From S012-109 sp964425105 (GTDB taxonomy: Bacteria; Pseudomonadota; Gammaproteobacteria; SZUA-140), in the NCBI GenBank assembly GCA_964425105.1, contig CAYRLE010000057.1, positions 1-15,985 on the forward strand: a stretch of DNA of 15,985 nucleotides, written 5' to 3'. The notes under the pieces are model-generated. The model was not told the origin of the DNA. It saw only the letters and a program-made list of their open reading frames with translations, and searched no databases. The translations under genes and the position numbers were made by a program. Below are positions 7,087 through 12,926 of this stretch, in pieces (within the stretch, counting starts at the first letter, position 1; each line of letters opens with the position of its first letter).

Positions 7087-7605
7087 TTATTTGTCGTTAC
7101 GTACCAAGCGGAGTGCCCATGCAATTCTTTTGTTTCCCATGTAACTGTATCCTGTTAACAGGTGCACCAGCAGCGCCCCTTTTCGATAACCGGGATCCTG
7201 CGTTGATGACCAGTAGCCTGTGACTGGCGCATTCGGGAATGCCTTAAGATTGATCGCTGGATCATAACAGCGTCGTTCTACTATCGTTGACAGTTCCTCG
7301 ACTGTCGGCAGGCGCCACTCCTGGTAGCCTGCAAAACCACCTTCGCGATTCAGTTCGCGAACCGCGACTCTGGCCTCAAAAAAATCGTAGGTCAAATATG
7401 AAGAAGTACAACTTCCGTCTCGCCAAATCTGGCCCAGCGCACAGCGCATCCACAACAGCTTGGTTTTCTTGTCTTTTACAGTACCGTCTTCATTCATGAT
7501 GAAAAGGTGATCAGGTGTGGTCTCAGCCCGAGTTGGATCGCATTGTTGTGCAAACGTCGGCAGGCTCAACAGGACGAATACCATGAGAAGAAAACAATTT
7601 TTCAT
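7087..7605 (-). CDS. Secreted DUF1566 (Lcl C-terminal-like) protein
   Basis: 172 residues from the ATG at 7605. This start gives a clear signal peptide (MKNCFLLMVFVLLSLPTFAQQ, cleavage near FAQ). An upstream in-frame start (7674) would bury it. The mature part has the DUF1566 hallmarks: GTVKDKKTKLLWMRC, a variable cysteine-containing segment, WRLPTVEELSTIV, the YWSST motif and the terminal ALRLVRN. The four mature-chain cysteines other than the one after the signal peptide (QQCD) may form disulfides. The domain occurs in many exported, often surface-associated bacterial proteins, but its activity is unknown. The gene is convergent with the M48 peptidase gene (165 bp between stops, no intrinsic terminator seen). 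No strong ribosome-binding site is visible. Confidence 0.85.
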   Translation of the reverse strand: MKNCFLLMVFVLLSLPTFAQQCDPTRAETTPDHLFIMNEDGTVKDKKTKLLWMRCALGQIWRDGSCTSSYLTYDFFEARVAVRELNREGGFAGYQEWRLPTVEELSTIVERRCYDPAINLKAFPNAPVTGYWSSTQDPGYRKGALLVHLLTGYSYMGNKRIAWALRLVRNDK

Positions 7606-8121
7606 AATACGTGATCGTCTGAGTAATTTCCCGTGCATGGCGAAACTATGCTGATCTGTCGGCCAGCCTAACATGAATGACTATCATCTAATATCTCCTG
7701 TGATTTTTCTAAGAAAACAGCAAGATGGTGATATTGTCAGTTGATATAAATATCGTTATACAGCCCTGCGTTTTCAATGACCCCTCCGGGAAAGGTTGGC
7801 ATCACTCGCTGTCAGGTGAAGAGAATATCGCTGAGCGACATAGCAGATATGGAGCCCGGATAAAGACAAATCTTAAGGTGCATTTGGTCCGAATGCCGAA
7901 ATACTGGCAGCGAGTGCTGAGCGGGCATGGTGTGGACAAGGGATATCTTACGCAAGAAATATTGGGATTGTTATTGCCAGCCGCGTGGTTATTTGGCAGC
8001 GAACTCAGGGGCAATTGCCGCACAAATATATTGAGCAACAAGAAGGGGGCGGTTGCTGATGATCGTCGATTTCTCATCGACCACCCTGAAGCCCTCGCCT
8101 TACAGGCGAGGGTTGTTGAAT
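7606..8121. other. Gene-free stretch between DUF1566 gene and tRNA-Pro
   Basis: About 0.5 kb, more AT-rich than the genes to its right. Open frames on both strands lack recognisable domains. The longest plus-strand one runs through the antisense of the tRNA into the ispB 3' end, so it is not credible. The only structured element seen is a hairpin at 8092-8112. The DUF1566 promoter presumably lies near 7620-7720, but no good -35/-10 pair was identified. Confidence 0.6.
8092..8112 (-). terminator. Stem-loop downstream of tRNA-Pro, possible terminator
   Basis: Perfect 9-bp stem CCCTCGCCT (8092-8100) with AGGCGAGGG (8104-8112), loop of three. It lies 9 bp past the CCA end of the leftward tRNA. 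There is no T-run after it on the minus strand, so it may act as a 3'-end or processing barrier rather than a classical intrinsic terminator. Confidence 0.45.
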
Positions 8122-8198
8122 TGGTCGGGGTGACAGGATTTGAACCTACGACCCCTGCCTCCCGAAGGCAGTGCTCTACCAGGCTGAGCTACACCCCG
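8122..8198 (-). tRNA. tRNA-Pro (anticodon CGG), CCA encoded
   Basis: On the minus strand it folds into a full cloverleaf. The acceptor stem is CGGGGTG/CACCCCG. The D-arm is GCTC/GAGC. The anticodon stem is CTGCC/GGCAG with loop TTCGGGA, so the anticodon is CGG, reading CCG proline codons. The T-arm is GTAGG-TTCAAAT-CCTGT, including two wobble pairs. Discriminator A and the CCA tail are encoded (8122-8125). Length is 77 nt. It starts 15 bp after the ispB stop on the same strand, so it is probably cotranscribed with ispB and then processed. Confidence 0.97.
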
Positions 8199-8213
8199 AA
8201 TGATCGAATTGTT

Positions 8214-9182
8214 TCAGTAGTCGCGCTTGACGGAAAATTCTGCCAAGGCATACAGCGCATCTCGGTAGGGGCTGGAGGGGATCTGCGCCAGCGACCGGGA
8301 TGCCAGTTGCGCCTCTCGTTGAGCCGCGCGTGCAGTGTAAGTTAATGCGTCGGTAGATTCAACGGCCTGCATCACCGCTTCGATGTTTTCGCGTCCGCCT
8401 TTTTCGATGGCATGGCGAATGAGCGCCGCCTCATGGGGCGTGCCTACCCGCATGGCATGAATCAGGGGCAGGGTGGGGCGGCCCTCTGCCAGGTCGTCGC
8501 CGATGTTCTTGCCCATCTGGTCCGCCGAGGCGCTGTAGTCCAGCACGTCATCGATGAGCTGGAAGGCCGAGCCGATGTGGGCGCCGTAGGCGGACAGTGC
8601 CTGTTCCACTTCAGGGGTCGAGTCGCTGACGACAGCCCCCAGGCGGGCGGCGGCCTCGAACAATTTGGCGGTTTTGCAGCGGATGACCTCCAGGTATTTC
8701 TCCTCGCTGGTGTCTGCATCATTGCTGTTGAGCAGCTGCATCACCTCCCCCTCGGCGATGGTGTTGGTGGTCTGGGCCATGATGTCCATGACGCGTGGAT
8801 TGCCCACCTCCACCATCATCTCGAAGGCCCGGGAGTAGAGAAAGTCCCCCACCAGGACGCTGGCCTCGTTGCCCCATACTGCGTTGGCGGTTTCCTGGCC
8901 GCGACGCAATTCCGAGGCATCCACCACATCGTCGTGGAGCAGGGTTGCGGTATGGATGAATTCGATGACGGTGGACAGATTGATGTGATCCACCCCCTCA
9001 TATCCCAAGGAGCGCGCGCTGAGCAGCACCAGGAGGGGACGCATGCGCTTGCCGCCACCGTTGACGATATAGAATGCCAGTTGGTTGATGAGGCTGACTT
9101 TCGACTTGAGCCGCTCATGGATCATGCGGTCCACGGCCTGCATGTCGTTGGCCATGAGGCCGTGAATGGCGTCGAGATCCAT
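8214..9182 (-). CDS. ispB: Polyprenyl (octaprenyl-type) diphosphate synthase
   Basis: 322 residues from the ATG at 9182 (MDLDAIHGLM...), matching the start and length of E. coli IspB (323 aa). An in-frame TTG at 9212 would add ten residues. The enzyme condenses isopentenyl diphosphate onto farnesyl diphosphate to build the long side chain of ubiquinone or menaquinone in the cytoplasm. Seen in order: GGGKRMRP (42-49), the first aspartate-rich motif DDVVD (84-88) followed by LRRG, GDFLYSRAF, and the second aspartate motif DDVLD (211-215) followed by KNIGDDLAEGRPTLP. The exact chain length cannot be read from sequence. It is divergent from rplU, the usual gammaproteobacterial arrangement, and followed by tRNA-Pro. 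The Shine-Dalgarno before 9182 is weak. Confidence 0.96.
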   Translation of the reverse strand: MDLDAIHGLMANDMQAVDRMIHERLKSKVSLINQLAFYIVNGGGKRMRPLLVLLSARSLGYEGVDHINLSTVIEFIHTATLLHDDVVDASELRRGQETANAVWGNEASVLVGDFLYSRAFEMMVEVGNPRVMDIMAQTTNTIAEGEVMQLLNSNDADTSEEKYLEVIRCKTAKLFEAAARLGAVVSDSTPEVEQALSAYGAHIGSAFQLIDDVLDYSASADQMGKNIGDDLAEGRPTLPLIHAMRVGTPHEAALIRHAIEKGGRENIEAVMQAVESTDALTYTARAAQREAQLASRSLAQIPSSPYRDALYALAEFSVKRDY

Positions 9183-9242
9183 GGCCAGCTTGGGGGCGGT
9201 CTGTGTGTACAAGATAGAAGCACTCGGTTATGACAAAAGCTC

Positions 9243-9271
9243 AGTGTAAGATTCTTCGCAAAGTGTGGCAA
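9243..9271 (-). promoter_or_regulatory. Sigma-70 type promoter for ispB
   Basis: On the minus strand, -35 TTGCCA (9271-9266, 5/6 matches) and -10 TACACT (9248-9243, 4/6 matches) are separated by exactly 17 bp. Transcription would start near 9236, about 54 nt before the ispB ATG. Confidence 0.55.
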
Positions 9272-9290
9272 GCCCGGTGCTGCGGGGCCA

Positions 9291-9319
9291 TTGACCCGGC
9301 GCGGGACAGCGGTTAAAAT
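9291..9319 (+). promoter_or_regulatory. Sigma-70 promoter for rplU-rpmA
   Basis: -35 TTGACC (9291-9296, 5/6) and -10 TAAAAT (9314-9319, 5/6) with a 17-bp spacer; start expected near 9326. This leaves a leader of about 60 nt before rplU. It faces away from the ispB promoter, with 19 bp between their -35 boxes. Confidence 0.8.
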
Positions 9320-9384
9320 GCCCGGCTTGCATCGATTTTCAGCTATTGGCTTTATTTAGGAATTGAAAGGTCTGGGAGTGAGCT

Positions 9385-9699
9385 ATGTACGCGGTATTTG
9401 AAACAGGCGGCAAACAGTATCGGGCATCCGAAGGGGATGTGATCCGGGTGGAGAAGATCGACGCGCCTGAAGGCGGGTCCATCGATATCGACAAGGTCCT
9501 GATGGTGACCGACGGCGAGGAGGTGAAGGTCGGCGCCCCCTATGTCTCGGGCGGCAAGGTGTCCGCCACCGTGCGTTCCCAGGGGCGGCACAAGAAGATC
9601 AAGATCGTCAAGTTCCGCCGCCGCAAACACTCGCGGAAGCAGATGGGGCACCGCCAGGCCTATACGGAATTGCAGATCACCGGCATCACCGCCGGCTGA
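9385..9699 (+). CDS. rplU: 50S ribosomal protein L21
   Basis: 104 residues, the usual bL21 length (E. coli 103). MYAVFETGGKQYRASEGDVI is the classic N-terminus. The basic centre (GRHKKIKIVKFRRRKHSRKQ) binds 23S rRNA, and the C-terminal GHRQAYTELQITGI closes the family signature. The Shine-Dalgarno is GGGAGTG at 9374-9380. It is the first gene of an rplU-rpmA unit driven by the promoter at 9291-9319. Some bacteria regulate this operon through an L21-binding leader; the ~60-nt leader here shows no obvious strong structure. Confidence 0.98.
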   Translation: MYAVFETGGKQYRASEGDVIRVEKIDAPEGGSIDIDKVLMVTDGEEVKVGAPYVSGGKVSATVRSQGRHKKIKIVKFRRRKHSRKQMGHRQAYTELQITGITAG

Positions 9700-9728
9700 T
9701 GGGGACGAGTTGCTGGAGGATTTGAACC

Positions 9729-9986
9729 ATGGCACATAAAAAAGCAGGCGGCAGCAGCCGCAACGGGCGCGAGTCGGAATCGAAACGCCTGGGCGTGAAG
9801 CGTTTTGGCGGTGAGCAGGTGCGGGCCGGCAACATCATCGTGCGTCAGCGCGGCACCCGCTTCCACCCCGGGGTCAACGTGGGCTGCGGCCATGACCACA
9901 CCCTCTACGCCAAGGAGGACGGCCAGGTGCTGTTCGAGGTCAAGGGGCCCAAGAAGCGCAAATATGTCAGCGTGGTGGCCGATTAG
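9729..9986 (+). CDS. rpmA: 50S ribosomal protein L27
   Basis: 85 residues, identical in length to E. coli L27. The N-terminus MAHKKAGGSSRNGRES reaches the peptidyl-transferase centre in known ribosomes. There is no cleavable N-terminal extension of the Firmicutes type. The conserved GVKRFGGEQVRAGNIIVRQR, then GTRFHPG and GHDHTLYA, follow. GGAGGA at 9715-9720 is eight bases before the ATG. It is cotranscribed with rplU (29 bp gap) and followed by an intrinsic terminator. Confidence 0.98.
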   Translation: MAHKKAGGSSRNGRESESKRLGVKRFGGEQVRAGNIIVRQRGTRFHPGVNVGCGHDHTLYAKEDGQVLFEVKGPKKRKYVSVVAD

Positions 9987-10022
9987 AACCCGGCGTCGTT
10001 TGCCTCTTAATCGCATGACCAA

Positions 10023-10050
10023 GACCCCGTCTCTGTACGGGGTTTTCTTT
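10023..10050 (+). terminator. Intrinsic terminator after rpmA
   Basis: Stem ACCCCGT (10024-10030) with ACGGGGT (10037-10043), six-base loop, followed by a long T-rich tract (TTTTCTTTTCTCTTTTT). It separates rplU-rpmA from obgE. The tract runs almost to the obgE start, so obgE may depend on read-through or on a promoter I could not identify. Confidence 0.88.
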
Positions 10051-10082
10051 TCTCTTTTTCCTTGTATCTTGTATCTGATTTT

Positions 10083-11096
10083 ATGAAATTCGTCGACGAA
10101 GTCACAATTCGGGTCAAGGCTGGGGATGGCGGCAATGGCTGCGTCAGCTTCCGGCGCGAGAAATTCATCCCCTTCGGTGGTCCCGACGGGGGTGACGGCG
10201 GCGATGGCGGCAGCATCTATCTGGTGGGGGACCCCAATCTCAACACCCTGGTGGATTTTCGCACCCAGCGCCACTACAGCGCCGAGCGGGGCCAGAATGG
10301 CAGCGGCGCCAACCGCACCGGCAAGAGTGGCGAGGACCTGCTGATCTCGGTGCCGGTGGGCACCCTGGTCCGGGACTGTGACACCGGAGAGTTGATGGGC
10401 GAGGTGGTGGAGCCCGGCCAGCGCCTGCTGGTGGCGAAGGGCGGCTATCATGGTCTGGGCAATGCCCGTTTCAAGAGCAGTACCAACCGGGCGCCGCGCA
10501 AGGCCACCTCCGGCACGCCGGGCGAGGAGCGCCGCCTGGAGTTGGAGCTCAAGCTGCTGGCCGACGTAGGCCTGCTGGGCCTGCCCAATGCCGGCAAGTC
10601 CACTTTCATCCGCGCGGTGTCCGCGGCGCGTCCCAAGGTGGCCGATTACCCTTTTACCACGCTGCATCCCAACCTGGGGGTGGTAAGCGTCAGTCACCAC
10701 CGCAGCTTCGTAGTTGCGGACATTCCCGGCCTCATCGAGGGGGCCGCAGAGGGTGCCGGTCTGGGGATCCGTTTCCTCAAACACCTGTCGCGCACCTCCC
10801 TGCTGCTGCATCTGGTGGATGCCGCCCCATTGGATGGCAGCGACCCCGTTGCAGCGGTGCGCGAGATCGAGAACGAACTGCACAACTACAGCGAGGAACT
10901 CTCCCGTAAGGAGCGCTGGCTGGTGCTCAATAAAGTGGATCTGCTGCCGGCGGAGCAGCGTGATGCGGCTTGCCAAGAGATCGTGGAGCGCCTGCAGTGG
11001 CAGGCACCCTGGTTCACCATTTCGGCGCTGGGCGGCGAAGGCACCCGCGAACTGTGTTACAAGATTATGGACTATCTGGAGAAGGCTCAAGTATGA
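10083..11096 (+). CDS. obgE: Obg family GTPase (ribosome assembly)
   Basis: 337 residues from the ATG at 10083. An in-frame TTG at 10062 lies inside the terminator tail and is unlikely. The N-terminal glycine-rich Obg domain (1 to about 158; GPDGGDGGDGGSI at 33-45) precedes the G domain: G1 GLPNAGKST (166-174), switch II DIPGLIEGAAEGAGLG (213-228), G4 NKVD (283-286) and G5 SALGGEGT near 317. The acidic C-terminal tail of E. coli ObgE (390 aa) is absent. The protein is an essential GTPase tied to 50S maturation and stress signalling. The 26 bases before the ATG are pyrimidine-rich with no Shine-Dalgarno, which is odd for a housekeeping gene. The order rplU-rpmA-obgE-proB is common. Confidence 0.97.
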   Translation: MKFVDEVTIRVKAGDGGNGCVSFRREKFIPFGGPDGGDGGDGGSIYLVGDPNLNTLVDFRTQRHYSAERGQNGSGANRTGKSGEDLLISVPVGTLVRDCDTGELMGEVVEPGQRLLVAKGGYHGLGNARFKSSTNRAPRKATSGTPGEERRLELELKLLADVGLLGLPNAGKSTFIRAVSAARPKVADYPFTTLHPNLGVVSVSHHRSFVVADIPGLIEGAAEGAGLGIRFLKHLSRTSLLLHLVDAAPLDGSDPVAAVREIENELHNYSEELSRKERWLVLNKVDLLPAEQRDAACQEIVERLQWQAPWFTISALGGEGTRELCYKIMDYLEKAQV

Positions 11097-11201
11097 AGCC
11101 GTGAGGTGGCGTATCCCCCTCACTCCTTACCCCTCACGCCTCACGCTTTAGTGACTCACCCCCCCTTTTATCTTTACCCTTTTCTCTTTACTCTGAGCCC
11201 C
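11097..11201 (+). promoter_or_regulatory. obgE-proB spacer with pyrimidine-rich leader and CCTCACG repeats
   Basis: The 105-bp spacer is strongly C/T-biased on the plus strand. It holds a tandem CCTCACG pair (11132-11138, 11139-11145). CGTGAGG at 11100-11106 is complementary to either copy and could form a hairpin just after the obgE stop. CTTTTCTCTTT (11179-11189) also occurs in the obgE leader (10047-10057). No Shine-Dalgarno precedes proB except a weak GAG. The function is not known. Confidence 0.4.
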
Positions 11202-12329
11202 ATGAACAGACGCGAACAACTGAAGCAGGCCCGGCGCTGGGTGGTCAAGGTGGGCAGTTCCCTGCTCACCAATGATGGCCGGGGCCTGGATGGCGCGCTC
11301 ATCGCCGTCTGGGCGGAGCAGATCACGGCGTTGCGGAGGGGCGGCGCCGAGGTGGTGCTGGTATCTTCTGGCGCGGTTTCCGAAGGCGTGAAGCGCCTGG
11401 GCTGGCAGCAGCGCCCCCATGCCCTCCACGAATTGCAGGCCGCCGCCGCGGTGGGTCAGATGGGGGTGATCCAGGCCTACGAGTCGGCCTTCCAGGGAGA
11501 GGGCGTCCACACCGCCCAGGTTCTCCTGACCCACGAGGATTTGGCCAGCCGCCAGCGCTATCTCAATGCCCGCAGCACCCTGCGCACCCTGCTGGCCCTG
11601 CAGGTGGTGCCGGTGGTCAATGAAAACGATACCGTGGCCGTGGATGAGATCCGTTTCGGCGACAACGACACCCTGGCGGGGCTGGTGGCCAATCTCATCG
11701 AGGCCGACCTGCTGGTGATCCTCACCGATCAGGACGGCATGTACGACCAGGATCCCAATCGCCACCCCGGGGCCAAGCTTATCCGCGAGGCGCGCGCCGG
11801 CGATCCGCGCCTGGAGGAGCTGGCCGCTGGCGGCGGCAGTGGGCGCTGGGGGCGCGGTGGCATGCTCACCAAGGTGCGTGCCGCCACCCATGCCGCCCGT
11901 TCCGGCACACCTACGGTCATCGCCTCGGGCAAGGGGGAGCGTATCCTGGAGCGCATTGCCGCAGGCGAGGCGCTGGGCACCCTGATCTATCCCGATCAGG
12001 AACCGCTGCTGGCCCGCAAGCGCTGGCTGGCCGGACAACTCCAGGTGCGCGGCCAGCTGGTGATCGACGACGGCGCCGTCACCGTGTTGCGCGAGGCCGG
12101 CAAGAGCCTGCTACCCATCGGCGTGACCGAGGTGCGGGGTAATTTCGAGCGCGGCGAAGTGGTGGCCTGTCTGGATGGCCGGGGGCGGGAGGTCGCCCGC
12201 GGTCTGGTGAACTACAGCGCCGCCGAGGCGCGCCGCATCATGGGGCAGCCTAGTTGCCGCATCGAGGAATTGTTGGGCTATGTGGATGAACCGGAACTGA
12301 TTCACCGGGATAATCTGGTGTTGATGTGA
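11202..12329 (+). CDS. proB: Glutamate 5-kinase
   Basis: 375 residues from the ATG at 11202 (MNRREQLKQARRWVVKVGSS). The frame is open further upstream, but that part translates a low-complexity C/T-rich spacer. It phosphorylates glutamate to gamma-glutamyl phosphate, the first step of proline synthesis, and is normally feedback-inhibited by proline. The amino-acid kinase domain shows VVKVGSSLLT, VLVSSGAVSEGVKRLGW, NENDTVAVDEIRFGDND, LTDQDGMYDQDP and GRGGMLTKVRAA. A C-terminal PUA domain (about 275-375) has GVTEVRGNFERGEVV and ARGLVNYSAAEARRIMG. Length fits E. coli ProB (367). proA is not adjacent. There is no clear Shine-Dalgarno. It ends at a terminator shared with rpsT. Confidence 0.97.
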   Translation: MNRREQLKQARRWVVKVGSSLLTNDGRGLDGALIAVWAEQITALRRGGAEVVLVSSGAVSEGVKRLGWQQRPHALHELQAAAAVGQMGVIQAYESAFQGEGVHTAQVLLTHEDLASRQRYLNARSTLRTLLALQVVPVVNENDTVAVDEIRFGDNDTLAGLVANLIEADLLVILTDQDGMYDQDPNRHPGAKLIREARAGDPRLEELAAGGGSGRWGRGGMLTKVRAATHAARSGTPTVIASGKGERILERIAAGEALGTLIYPDQEPLLARKRWLAGQLQVRGQLVIDDGAVTVLREAGKSLLPIGVTEVRGNFERGEVVACLDGRGREVARGLVNYSAAEARRIMGQPSCRIEELLGYVDEPELIHRDNLVLM

Positions 12330-12354
12330 GGAGCGCTTCCGAGAAGGCGGGCAC

Positions 12355-12385
12355 AAAAAAGCCGGGCTGTAAGCCCGGCTTTTTT
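12355..12385. terminator. Bidirectional terminator between proB and rpsT
   Basis: Stem GCCGGGCT (12361-12368) with AGCCCGGC (12372-12379), three-base loop, flanked by A6 (12355-12360) and T6 (12380-12385). It is symmetrical, so it can end proB on the plus strand and rpsT on the minus strand. Confidence 0.95.
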
Positions 12386-12410
12386 GTATGGCGAGCGGCT
12401 CCGGAAGAGT

Positions 12411-12677
12411 TCAGCCCTCGAGCTTGCGCAGATGGGCGTTGAGGCGGCTCTTCTGGCGGGCGGCCTTGTTCTTGTGGATGATGCCCTTGCGGGCCATTTT
12501 GTCGAGGACGGGCACAGCAGCCTGATAGGCAGCGCTCGCCTGGTCCTTGTCGCCAGCGGCGATGGCCTTGACGATTTTCTTGACGACGGTACGCATATGC
12601 GAGCGCAGTGCGCCGTTGTGCGTGCGGTGTTTTTCTGCCTGACGGGCCCGCTTTCTGGCCTGGGCTGAGTTTGCCAA
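12411..12677 (-). CDS. rpsT: 30S ribosomal protein S20, TTG start
   Basis: 88 residues (E. coli S20 is 87). The sequence is typical: (M)ANSAQARKRARQAEKHRTHN at the start, then SHMRTVVKKIVKAI and KGIIHKNKAARQKSRLNAHL. It is very rich in Lys, Arg and Ala and helical, and binds 16S rRNA early in 30S assembly. The start codon is TTG (minus strand 12677-12675), fixed by an excellent AAGGAG seven bases upstream and by the invariant ANSAQARKR start. E. coli rpsT also uses UUG, where it has been tied to autogenous translational control, so the same regulation is plausible here. It is convergent with proB and divergent from murJ. Confidence 0.98.
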   Translation of the reverse strand: MANSAQARKRARQAEKHRTHNGALRSHMRTVVKKIVKAIAAGDKDQASAAYQAAVPVLDKMARKGIIHKNKAARQKSRLNAHLRKLEG

Positions 12678-12717
12678 TTGACTACTCCTTCTGCTACGAC
12701 TCGATCAAAGGGCACAT

Positions 12718-12746
12718 ACTATGATGATTCTTCATGGCTTTGTCAA
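12718..12746 (-). promoter_or_regulatory. Sigma-70 promoter for rpsT
   Basis: On the minus strand a perfect -35 TTGACA (12746-12741) is followed after 17 bp by -10 CATAGT (12723-12718, 4/6). The start would be near 12711, about 34 nt before the TTG codon. Confidence 0.75.
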
Positions 12747-12853
12747 TCTCTTGGGCACATCTCGCCGGGGAAAATCACGCTCCGCCAGGTGCGTCGGCGG
12801 CCCCTCCTGGCAGAACCAGGCTGTACTCCTGTGCAGTGGACCTGGGTGGTGAC

Positions 12854-12882
12854 TTGTGCGCTGCCCGTGTCGCCGGTAATAT
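12854..12882 (+). promoter_or_regulatory. Possible promoter for murJ
   Basis: TTGTGC (12854-12859) and TAATAT (12877-12882) with a 17-bp spacer, placing a start near 12889, about 38 nt before murJ. Both boxes match consensus only moderately. Confidence 0.4.
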
Positions 12883-12926
12883 CCTGATTCAATAATAATG
12901 AGCAGCCCCCCAGCAAGAGCCCAGCC

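Noticed and set aside
7741..8121. CRISPR array or other direct-repeat cluster in the gene-free stretch
   Set aside because: No regularly spaced repeats were found here or elsewhere in the window.
7725..8345. 206-aa plus-strand reading frame including VGVTGFEPTTPASRRQCSTRL
   Set aside because: That stretch is the antisense translation of tRNA-Pro, a well-known source of spurious proteins, and the frame continues into the antisense of ispB. No domain is seen in the rest.
8412..9233. 273-aa plus-strand reading frame
   Set aside because: Lies antisense to ispB, whose protein matches its family end to end; a shadow of GC-rich coding sequence.
9660..11123. 487-aa minus-strand reading frame
   Set aside because: Antisense to rpmA and obgE, both unambiguous; the low-complexity composition reflects codon bias of the real genes.
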